Assembly: GCA_964245015.1 (NCBI GenBank)
Contig: CAXTMA010000155.1
Location: 1 to 9,714 of the forward strand
Length of the DNA stretch: 9,714 nucleotides
Source: RH-AL1 sp964245015
GTDB taxonomy: Bacteria; Pseudomonadota; Alphaproteobacteria; Rhizobiales; Beijerinckiaceae
Reading direction: 5' to 3'
In this document: positions 1-9,713 of the stretch, piece by piece
How the letters are laid out: the number at the start of each line of letters is the position of its first letter
Numbering within the stretch: the stretch's first letter is position 1
Position numbers and translations under genes: made by a program
Notes under the pieces: model-generated
The model's input: only the letters and a program-made list of their open reading frames with translations
What the model was told of the DNA's origin: nothing
The model's database searches: none

Positions 1-128
1 ACCTGGGGCGGCGTGCCGGCGGCGGCGAAGAGATCGGGCGGATCCGCCACCGTGAGGCCGGCGATGCTGCCCAGGTCCGCATCGGAGAGGATAGGATCCG
101 CCGTGCGCTTCCGCAGCGGTGGCCGCAT
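1..128 (-). CDS. 5' end of an unidentified minus-strand gene (partial, frame ambiguous)
   Basis: Only about 42 codons are visible before the window ends, and I do not recognise the product. On the minus strand, the frame opening with ATG at 128-126 gives a natural-looking peptide containing ILSDADLGSIAGLTVADPPD, with G or C at most third positions. This ATG has no Shine-Dalgarno sequence. A second ATG at 189-187, in another frame, has AGGA seven bases upstream (197-200) and begins MSDQPNGNRFETLAVHAG, also well biased. That frame turns arginine-rich and shadow-like further in. Either the gene starts at 128, or it starts at 189 and a frameshift (real or a sequence error) lies near 90-130. The gene lies downstream of the potassium channel on the same strand, after about 205 apparently non-coding bases. 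Its function cannot be assigned. Confidence 0.45.
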   Translation of the reverse strand, partial: MRPPLRKRTADPILSDADLGSIAGLTVADPPDLFAAAGTPPQ

Positions 129-394
129 GGTGCCGGCCGGCGTGGACGGCGAGCGTCTCGAAGCGGTTTCCGTTCGGCTGGTCGCTCATGCGTTGATCCT
201 GGGAGCCGTCGAGCAATGGCCTGCCCCGCGAACTGAGAAACACCTCAAGCCGGCCGCGTCGACAGCGGGGGAGTATGGCATTCCGGCCGTGAGACCGCGC
301 GCGTCGCGTGCATGTTGTCTGAAGGATCGCGGGCCGCCTCGCAGCGGCTCGCCACGCCGGCAAGCAGCGCTCCCCGCGCACGACACACCGTCCC

Positions 395-1447
395 TTATGG
401 CTGGCCGATGTTCATCGTGGTCGCGAAGATCGCCTGCATGGCCGCCGTGCGATCCGGGCGTCCGACCACGGCGATGCCGTCGCCGGCGAGGACCCGCGTC
501 GAGGCGGAGGGCTGCACGATGGTGTCGCCGTTGCGCCGTTCAATGGCGACGATCAGGAAGGCGCCGCCGGCGAAGCGCTCGATCTCGCCGATGCTCGCCC
601 CCACGCAGCGGCTGCCGTCCGCCGCCGCCACGATCTCGATGTCGAGGCCGAGACGGCTGAGATAGCGGACCACCATGCTGGTTTCCGGCCCGGCGCGCAG
701 GGCGGCCATGTCGTGGAACAGCAGCAGCTCGGCGATCCGCTCCGCGCCGATGTGGGTCGGCAGGACGACGTGGTCGGCCCCGGCCTGGATCAGCTTGCGC
801 TCGGTGGAGGGGAGTTCGCCCCGCGCGATGATGGTGAGGCGGTCGTTGAGGCTGCGCGCCGACAGCGTGATGAAGACGTTGGCGGCATCGTCGGGCAGCA
901 CGGTCGCCATCGCCCGCGCCCGTTCGATGCCGGCCGCCCGCAGCACGTTCTCGTCGGTGGCGTCCCCTTCCACGCTGAGGAAGCCCTGGCTCCGGATGGA
1001 GGCGGCCCGGTCGCCGCCGCGATCCACGATCACGAAATCGGCCGAACCGGCCCGCAGATCGGCGGCAAGGCTCTGACCGATGCGCCCGAAGCCGCACACG
1101 ATGACGTGGCCGCTCAGCCTGTCGATGTCCTTCTGCATGCGTCGGACCCCGAAGAAGCTTTGGAATTGGCTGACGGTGATCAGTTGCACGATAGCGCCGG
1201 TGACGAAGATCATGCCGGTGCAGCCGGTCACGATCAGCAGCATGGTGATCGTGCGCAGCGCCGCGGTGTCGACCGGCTGCACCTCGTTGTAGCCGACGGT
1301 GTAGATGGTCAGCACCACCATGTAGGCGGCATCGCCCCAGCTCCAGCCGTTGAACACGTAGGCCGCGGTCGCCGCGACGGTGACGGCAAGCATGAAGAGC
1401 GTGCCGGCAAGCAGGTTGCGGACGGGTGAGCCGAGGGCGTTCAGCAT
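395..1447 (-). CDS. Two-TM potassium channel with cytoplasmic RCK (TrkA-N/TrkA-C) domains
   Basis: An inner-membrane ion channel of the MthK/Kch type, 350 residues, probably conducting K+ as a tetramer gated by nucleotide or ion binding to its RCK ring. Transmembrane helix 1 is about residues 11-32. The pore loop carries the selectivity filter T50-V51-G52-Y53-N54. Transmembrane helix 2 is about 67-92. A Rossmann RCK-N domain follows (about 112-250), with GxGxxG as G119-F-G121-R-I-G124 and acidic D142 at the end of the second strand. An RCK-C domain occupies about 258-345. The canonical filter end GYGD is GYNE here. ATG 1447 is the only usable start, because an in-frame TGA lies upstream; it has no clear Shine-Dalgarno sequence. 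The gene lies 65 bases downstream of ppc on the same strand, with a strong hairpin between them, so read-through from ppc may be limited. Ion selectivity and gating ligand are inferred from the family. Confidence 0.9.
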   Translation of the reverse strand: MLNALGSPVRNLLAGTLFMLAVTVAATAAYVFNGWSWGDAAYMVVLTIYTVGYNEVQPVDTAALRTITMLLIVTGCTGMIFVTGAIVQLITVSQFQSFFGVRRMQKDIDRLSGHVIVCGFGRIGQSLAADLRAGSADFVIVDRGGDRAASIRSQGFLSVEGDATDENVLRAAGIERARAMATVLPDDAANVFITLSARSLNDRLTIIARGELPSTERKLIQAGADHVVLPTHIGAERIAELLLFHDMAALRAGPETSMVVRYLSRLGLDIEIVAAADGSRCVGASIGEIERFAGGAFLIVAIERRNGDTIVQPSASTRVLAGDGIAVVGRPDRTAAMQAIFATTMNIGQP

Positions 1448-1467
1448 GGATGGGAGCAGCGCTGCCG

Positions 1468-1500
1468 GAGCGGGGCGCCCGCGTCAAGGGCGACCCGCTC
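1468..1500 (-). terminator. Strong GC hairpin between ppc and the channel gene (terminator or attenuator candidate)
   Basis: The inverted repeat pairs 1468-1474 (GAGCGGG) with 1494-1500 (CCCGCTC) and 1476-1480 (CGCCC) with 1488-1492 (GGGCG). There is one mismatch (1475/1493) and a seven-base loop: 12 pairs, all but one G-C. It begins 12 bases past the ppc stop codon in the ppc transcript and ends 20 bases before the channel start. No U-tract follows, so it is not a classical intrinsic terminator. It may mark the ppc mRNA 3' end or restrict read-through. A perfect 10-base palindrome (GCAGCGCTGC, 1456-1465) lies beside it. Confidence 0.5.
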
Positions 1501-1512
1501 TGCAGGAGCGGT

Positions 1513-4302
<2,790 letters not shown>

Positions 4303-4464
4303 TGGCGGGTTCCGTTTTCAATCACGTCCGGCGCGGCGAGATCCGTGCCAAGCGCGGCTGCGCGTGGTGCTGCAAGTCCGGCCGCCGGCAACATGCGGCG
4401 GTGACGATGGCCGTCCCGGCATGTTAGGGCGGCTGCTCCGCGGCGGCCAGCGCCGGCATACGAC

Positions 4465-4469
4465 AAGGG
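4465..4469 (+). promoter_or_regulatory. Ribosome binding site supporting the TTG start of pccB
   Basis: AAGGG lies nine bases before TTG 4479. There is no in-frame ATG or GTG between the upstream in-frame stop (TAG 4425-4427) and this TTG. The encoded N-terminus (MKTILNDLAARRAEA) matches the usual beginning of PccB proteins, so TTG is the likely initiator. Confidence 0.6.
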
Positions 4470-4478
4470 CGCGACGCC

Positions 4479-6008
<1,530 letters not shown>

Positions 6009-6011
6009 AAG

Positions 6012-6036
6012 GGATCGCCGTCACGGTTTGGCGACC
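6012..6036. terminator. Hairpin between the convergent pccB and sulfotransferase-like genes
   Basis: GG(A)TCGCC at 6012-6019 pairs with GGCGACC at 6030-6036: seven pairs with one bulged A and a ten-base loop. It sits in the 27-base gap between two convergent stop codons, where a bidirectional terminator is expected. There is no T-tract on either strand, so the call rests on position and pairing only. Confidence 0.3.
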
Positions 6037-7082
6037 TACCGGTTGTGCGCCATCAGCGATCCGAAGGCCCGCGTCGTTTGATCGTAAAGCTCCAGATCGT
6101 GTTCCAGGATCAGCTCGACATCCTTGATGTCGCGCAGGATCTTGCCGAGTTCGACGACCTGCGAGGATTCCGGGACCACGGGGACAGCTGTCGGTTCGAC
6201 GTCCAGGAGTTCGGCGACGGCCTGCGCGTAGCCTGCCGCATCCGAACGCAGGCCGATGACCTCGAAATTCGACAACGCCTGCAGCGCCCTGCTGATGCAA
6301 CTTTTGGTCAGCGTTTCCTCGAAGCTGTTGCTTGTCAGCTGGCGGCTGAGAGGATTATTGAGAAGCGACGCAATCTCTCGATCCGCCCGCTTGAACAAAC
6401 GCTTGCAGGACGTGCGGTCGAGGGCGTTGATGTCGTACAGCGCTTCCATCACCGGCTCGTAGGTAAGGGCGTCGCGGGCCCCGAGTAGCTCCGCGGCCTG
6501 CGCGCCCACGTTCTTCAGGACGATCAGCCTTTCCGCCATCTCCTCGAAAGGGTCGCGGAAGATCGTGATCGCACGAAATCCCTGATTGAGGTCGGACTGC
6601 ACCCGATTGAGCAGCATGCGCCCGCTGATATAGGCGGACTCGAGATTGTGTATGTGGAACACCTGCATCGAGGTTTCGCTACCGCGACTGTCGATCCCGG
6701 AATAACAGTACTGGAACCGATTCGCGAAGAATTGGTCGAAGTTGCGCAGTCGCAGCAGGTGCGTTTCCAGCCGGAAGACCTTGGCTGCGAGGTAGGTCGG
6801 CAGCTTGCGGCGATAGATCCGCAGATCGGACGATGTTTCGATGACTTCGAGGTCGGAATAGAACGCCAAGCCCGGGATCAGGGTGTCGTCGATCAGAAAA
6901 CCGCACAGTCCGGTCGCATGACGCCCGGATGCGAGGATCTCGGGGCGGACATCCGTGGCGGAAATGACGGCGAGGTCGTTCCCCCCGCTCCGGATCCTGA
7001 CGCAGGGAGCCATTCCCGCCGCATCGGGGATCAGGTAGAACCTCAAGGACGACCCAAGGTCATGCTCGACGCTGAACAGCAT
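6036..7082 (-). CDS. Sulfotransferase-like protein lacking an obvious PAPS P-loop
   Basis: A 348-residue, apparently cytoplasmic protein with no signal peptide or transmembrane segment. I do not recognise it as a named protein. Three C-terminal features resemble Sulfotransfer_2-type sulfotransferases. IFRDPFEEMAERL (174-186) resembles the 3'-phosphate-binding RDPFERLxSxY motif. SNFEVIGLRSDAAGYAQAVA (271-290) resembles the 'FDFVGLTE...' segment. LEHDLELYDQTTRAFG (326-341) resembles the 'lDlxLY...RF' tail. The usual N-terminal PAPS-binding loop (PKxGxTS type) is not visible; residues 1-95 instead form an unfamiliar beta-rich region containing FLIDDTLIPG (62-71). The conserved serine of the RDP motif also appears to be replaced (E184). 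It may therefore be a diverged or non-catalytic relative, or use another donor. ATG 7082 is the only start, since an in-frame TGA lies upstream; GGAGG (7097-7101) is 14 bases away, which is long. It is divergent from the methyltransferase operon. The fold assignment is inference. Confidence 0.6.
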   Translation of the reverse strand: MLFSVEHDLGSSLRFYLIPDAAGMAPCVRIRSGGNDLAVISATDVRPEILASGRHATGLCGFLIDDTLIPGLAFYSDLEVIETSSDLRIYRRKLPTYLAAKVFRLETHLLRLRNFDQFFANRFQYCYSGIDSRGSETSMQVFHIHNLESAYISGRMLLNRVQSDLNQGFRAITIFRDPFEEMAERLIVLKNVGAQAAELLGARDALTYEPVMEALYDINALDRTSCKRLFKRADREIASLLNNPLSRQLTSNSFEETLTKSCISRALQALSNFEVIGLRSDAAGYAQAVAELLDVEPTAVPVVPESSQVVELGKILRDIKDVELILEHDLELYDQTTRAFGSLMAHNR

Positions 7083-7280
7083 GGGGTTGTATCCGACCTC
7101 CGTTCATCGCGATTCCGCCTCCTCGCATGCCGATTGGGCGAAGACAAGGCTTAAACCCCCGGTCCGCGGCGCCTTGCCAAACCCACTCTTCGCCGCCTTC
7201 GGGAAGAAACTGCGATGGCTCGCCGATGCCTTCGTTCGAACTCGTGCCGACGGTGCGAGCGCCCGACCGATGGCAGGCTT

Positions 7281-7308
7281 GGGCGGGGCAGGCGAGGGTG
7301 CAAGGGGG
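7281..7308 (+). other. Putative G-quadruplex motif
   Basis: Four G-runs (7281-7283, 7285-7288, 7296-7298, 7304-7308) are separated by loops of 1, 7 and 5 bases. This fits the canonical G3+N1-7 pattern on the plus strand, inside the non-coding region upstream of the methyltransferase operon. Folding in vivo is not shown. Confidence 0.5.
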
Positions 7309-7317
7309 TCAATCGCC

Positions 7318-7339
7318 CCGGAGACGGCTTTCGTCTCGG
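7318..7339 (+). other. Short hairpin in the methyltransferase upstream region
   Basis: GAGACG (7321-7326) and CGTCTC (7332-7337) form a perfect 6-bp stem around a five-base loop (GCTTT). Two more G-C pairs form (7318-7319 with 7338-7339) if G7320 is bulged. It begins ten bases after the G-quadruplex motif. It could be part of a structured leader RNA. Confidence 0.4.
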
Positions 7340-7380
7340 ACCAGCTCGCCGACGTTGCGCGTGAGAGACCATCTGGCTAA

Positions 7381-7424
7381 GAGAAGCGAATACGGGACCT
7401 CAAACGAGCCGATTCTTCTTTTTT
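7381..7424 (+). terminator. Terminator- or attenuator-like hairpin with T-tract before the methyltransferase
   Basis: GAATaCGG (7388-7395, A7392 bulged) pairs with CCGATTC (7409-7415) around a 13-base loop. The stem extends by pairing 7382-7385 with 7416-7419 if G7386 and C7387 bulge. The 3' arm runs into TTCTTTTTT (7416-7424). No plus-strand gene ends just upstream (pccB ends at 6008), so this would end a small RNA or attenuate the operon. The stem is A-T rich and imperfect. Confidence 0.35.
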
Positions 7425-7467
7425 CGTGTTCGCAAACAGAGTGCTCGCCGTTGGCTGGGGACAAGGA

Positions 7468-8514
7468 ATGGGTCGACTGTCTTGGTTGCGGAGTTGGGGC
7501 CGACCATTCGCGACTGCCACCCGCTCAACAGTTTCCGACCTGAATCCAGATGCCAGATCCGTCGTCCTTTTCGGCTTTCCGACCCACGAAACCTTCGTGG
7601 AAAAGGACTACCTCGCCTGCAACCCCGACATTCGCTTGGCGGTGAAGGCCGGCGCGCTGAAGTCGGGTCGCGAGCATTTCGAGCTTCACCATGAACAGCG
7701 CACGCACAAGATGCGGATGCGGGGCGTTGCCGACGTCCTGGCGCGACTGCGCGCCATCAAGGCCGATCGCATCGCGTCCATTATGAAGCCCGAGCACGTG
7801 GGAGCCCGCGGCGCGGACAACGTCTTCGACGTTCTTACGGCGGAACTGCGATCGTCGTTCGGCGTCATCGACACGACAAACGTTTCGTCGAACGATTACG
7901 ACGGCGAAAGCCTCGCTCTTATCGCCAAGCACGCCAACGGTCTGATCCTCGATTGTGGTGCCGGAAGCCGTGCGGTGTACTACGACAACGTTGTCAACTA
8001 TGAGATCGTCAAGTATCCGAGCACGGATGTCGTCGGCGTTGCCGAGGTCCTGCCATTCGAGGACAACTCCTTCGACGCCATCTTCTCCTATGCTGTCCTG
8101 GAGCACGTCAAGCAGCCGTTCCTGGCGGCGCGCGAAATCAGCCGGGTCCTCAAGCCCAATGGGGTTCTGCGCGTCATCGTCCCATTTCTGCAGCCGCTGC
8201 ACGGTTTCCCGTCGCACTTCTTCAACATGACACCCAACGGGCTCGCCGCGCTTTTCGAGAACGAGATCGCGATCGATCAGCAATTCGTCGGACCCTACCT
8301 CGGTCCGATCTGGACGATGTACACGATGATCCGCGCTTGGCACGACGGTCTCCCAGTTCCGGAGCGCGAGCCGTTCCTTGACCTGACGCTGCGTGAACTG
8401 TTCGTTCATCCCGTCCACATGTTGAACAAGGATTTCGTCACCAAGCTTCCGGAGAAAGCAGCTTTCGAGATCGCGAGCGCGACTGGGCTCGTCGGTCACA
8501 AGCGCGTCGCCTAG
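7468..8514 (+). CDS. Class I SAM-dependent methyltransferase with N-terminal NPD-type module
   Basis: A 348-residue cytoplasmic protein. Residues about 37-78 contain DYLACNPDIRLAVKAGALKS (47-66) followed by GREHF, resembling the small 'YLxxNPDVxxAVxxGxxxSGxxHF' modules that occur in glycan-related proteins of alphaproteobacteria. A Methyltransf_11-type domain follows: SAM motif I LILDCGAGSR (159-168), LPFEDNSFDAIF (195-206), VLEHV (210-214) and VLKPNG (227-232). The segment VPFLQPLHG (238-246) followed by FFNMTP is typical of methyltransferases found in polysaccharide loci. ATG 7468 is preferred because GGGG (7457-7460) lies seven bases upstream. The in-frame GTG 7426 directly follows a T-tract, has no Shine-Dalgarno sequence and would add 14 residues. 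The PhyH gene follows after 28 bases, so the two are probably an operon. A sugar or lipid-linked glycan substrate is inferred from family and context; the acceptor is unknown. Confidence 0.88.
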   Translation: MGRLSWLRSWGRPFATATRSTVSDLNPDARSVVLFGFPTHETFVEKDYLACNPDIRLAVKAGALKSGREHFELHHEQRTHKMRMRGVADVLARLRAIKADRIASIMKPEHVGARGADNVFDVLTAELRSSFGVIDTTNVSSNDYDGESLALIAKHANGLILDCGAGSRAVYYDNVVNYEIVKYPSTDVVGVAEVLPFEDNSFDAIFSYAVLEHVKQPFLAAREISRVLKPNGVLRVIVPFLQPLHGFPSHFFNMTPNGLAALFENEIAIDQQFVGPYLGPIWTMYTMIRAWHDGLPVPEREPFLDLTLRELFVHPVHMLNKDFVTKLPEKAAFEIASATGLVGHKRVA

Positions 8515-8530
8515 ACCGGCAGCTGGATCA

Positions 8531-8537
8531 AAGGTGG
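8531..8537 (+). promoter_or_regulatory. Ribosome binding site for the PhyH-family dioxygenase
   Basis: AAGGTGG lies just upstream of ATG 8543, with its AAGG core eight bases away. This favours ATG 8543 over the in-frame GTG 8534, which overlaps the same motif and has no purine-rich site of its own. Confidence 0.6.
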
Positions 8538-8542
8538 TCAGG

Positions 8543-9526
8543 ATGTTGAAGAACCTACCTGCGCTCAAGGCGCTTCGCAGGCCTCTGAACCATTATCGTT
8601 TCAAGAACTTCTACCGTGCCGAGAAGCCTGTCGATTTCAACGGCATGGGTGAATTGCGCGGTGAACGTTTTCCCAAGGTGGAGGCCGATTGCTGGCTGGA
8701 TCGGCCCGACGCCGATCAGGAGATCGCCGATCGTCTGCGGGCCGGGCGCATCACGGAGGCGCAGGCCTCCGCCTGCTCGTTCTGGGCGGCGAACGGCTAC
8801 CTCGTCGTTCCCGGCTTGGTCGATCCCGAACTGATCGATCGGACCTGGGCGGCCTATGAGGCCGCGCTGGCGGCAGGCACCTTCGGCCCGCGAACCTTTG
8901 TCGATCCCAATCAAACCTTGGACGGGCGGCAGCTCGATCCGCATCTCAAGTTGCCGGAGATCGCCGCGATTCAGTGCGACGCGCGGATCCTCGCCTGGAC
9001 GGACCTGCTGTTCGATCGCAAGACCGTACCATTCCAAACGATCATCGGGCACGCCGGCAGCGAGCAGGCCGCGCACTCCGACTCGATCCACATGACGACC
9101 TATCCGCTCGGCTATCTCATCGCGAACTGGATCGCGATGGAAGATATTTCGGATAACAGCGGCGTGCTGGAATATTATCCAGGAAGTCACAAGCTGCCAT
9201 ATCTATTAAGCGCAGATGTCGGGATCGCGGAATTCGAGTTTAAGGCGAAAGGCTATGCGGTCTATTCCGAACGCTACGAGCCCGCCATCAAGTCCAAGTG
9301 CGAGGCCGCCGATTTATCCAAAAAGACCTTCCTGGCCAGGAAGGGCGATGCCCTGTTCTGGCACGCTAACTTGGTGCACGGCGGTGGTCGCCGCCTCGAT
9401 CCCAACGCCTCGCGTAAGGCGCTGGTGTGCCACTACTTCGCCGAGGGCGCGGTGACCTACCACGATCTGTCCGGCAACGCCTCGCGCCTGCATTCGGACG
9501 GCCTCTACGCCCCAATCAAGGTTTGA
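8543..9526 (+). CDS. PhyH-family Fe(II)/2-oxoglutarate-dependent dioxygenase
   Basis: A 327-residue cytoplasmic oxygenase of the phytanoyl-CoA dioxygenase family. Members couple 2-oxoglutarate decarboxylation to hydroxylation of varied substrates. Residues 1-75 are a basic extension before the core. The double-stranded beta-helix core runs about 76-305. The iron triad is H178 and D180 (in AAHSDSIH) with H279 (in NLVHGGG). R291 (SRKAL) is placed to bind the 2-oxoglutarate carboxylate. The segment GVLEYYPGSHKLP (207-219) is the family's usual turn before the second half of the barrel. All metal and co-substrate ligands are present, so the enzyme should be active. It follows the methyltransferase by 28 bases, suggesting the two act on one product. 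Codons for residues about 193-252 (9121-9300) are unusually A/T rich, including TTA. The name does not imply phytanoyl-CoA as substrate; the substrate is unknown. Confidence 0.88.
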   Translation: MLKNLPALKALRRPLNHYRFKNFYRAEKPVDFNGMGELRGERFPKVEADCWLDRPDADQEIADRLRAGRITEAQASACSFWAANGYLVVPGLVDPELIDRTWAAYEAALAAGTFGPRTFVDPNQTLDGRQLDPHLKLPEIAAIQCDARILAWTDLLFDRKTVPFQTIIGHAGSEQAAHSDSIHMTTYPLGYLIANWIAMEDISDNSGVLEYYPGSHKLPYLLSADVGIAEFEFKAKGYAVYSERYEPAIKSKCEAADLSKKTFLARKGDALFWHANLVHGGGRRLDPNASRKALVCHYFAEGAVTYHDLSGNASRLHSDGLYAPIKV

Positions 9527-9586
9527 AACTGCGACGGTCAACGCGGGCTGGCGCTGAACGGCCGGAGCCGCAGGCGCGACAAACCT

Positions 9587-9608
9587 ACGGCCGGCATACC
9601 GGTTCCGT
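9587..9608. terminator. Hairpin between convergent genes at the right end
   Basis: ACGGCCGG (9587-9594) pairs with CCGGTTCCGT (9599-9608) around a CATA loop: eight pairs with a two-base TT bulge. It lies between the PhyH stop (9526) and the stop of the minus-strand gene (9618), so it could serve both genes. There is no T-tract, so the call is weak. Confidence 0.3.
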
Positions 9609-9617
9609 ACCCGACCC

Positions 9618-9713
9618 TCAGGTCGCGTCTGTCTTCGACGGCCGCAGCCGCGAGATCAGCGTGCCGATCACGTCCGCCGGGTTGCGGGTGAAGCGGGTGT
9701 AGGGGCTGATCGG
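9618..9713 (-). CDS. 3' end of an unidentified minus-strand gene (partial)
   Basis: The minus strand is open from the window edge to TGA at 9620-9618, giving 31 C-terminal residues that begin PISPYTRFTRNPADV and end RPSKTDAT. Third positions are almost all G or C (for example ATC AGC CCC TAC ACC CGC TTC), as in the other genes here, which supports real coding. There is no domain motif to name it. It converges on the PhyH gene with 91 bases between the stop codons. Whether it belongs to the same glycan cluster cannot be judged. Confidence 0.6.
   Translation of the reverse strand, partial: PISPYTRFTRNPADVIGTLISRLRPSKTDAT

Larger units (their letters stand above)
7083..7467. other. Divergent intergenic region, apparently non-coding, with several structure signals
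   Basis: About 385 bases separate the sulfotransferase-like gene from the preferred methyltransferase start. Open frames here (for example plus 7081-7380, 99 codons) have no recognisable composition or ribosome site, and I regard them as chance. The region holds a G-quadruplex motif (7281-7308), a short hairpin (7318-7339) and a hairpin followed by a T-tract (7381-7424), all readable on the plus strand toward the methyltransferase. Two GATTC sites (7111-7115 and 7411-7415) match the alphaproteobacterial CcrM recognition sequence GANTC. I found no convincing sigma-70 -35/-10 pair. Confidence 0.6.

Noticed and set aside
186..386. Minus-strand 66-codon frame between the channel and the left-edge gene
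   Set aside because: No ribosome site, Arg/Cys-rich composition and weaker codon bias than neighbouring genes; more likely intergenic.
13..660. Plus-strand 215-codon frame at the left edge
   Set aside because: It overlaps the channel's 3' end and the left partial gene on the opposite strand, and its product ends in an Arg/Pro-rich run.
4401..4429. GTGACG-17-TTAGGG as a sigma-70 promoter for pccB
   Set aside because: The -10 match is poor, and such matches are expected by chance in this composition.
7231..7256. GTTCGAAC resembling a tRNA T-loop
   Set aside because: The flanking bases do not form a T-stem, and no acceptor, D or anticodon arms can be drawn on either strand.
7081..7380. 99-codon plus-strand ORF ending just before the terminator-like hairpin
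   Set aside because: Its position is tempting, but it has no Shine-Dalgarno sequence, weak codon bias and no recognisable sequence. It also spans the G-quadruplex and hairpin region.
7426..7467. GTG 7426 as the methyltransferase start
   Set aside because: It directly follows a T-tract, has no ribosome site, and adds 14 residues outside any domain. ATG 7468 is better placed.
9558..9655. Imperfect direct repeat ACGGCCG(G/C)AGCCGC
   Set aside because: A short GC-only repeat, one copy of which lies inside the right-edge coding sequence; explainable by composition.
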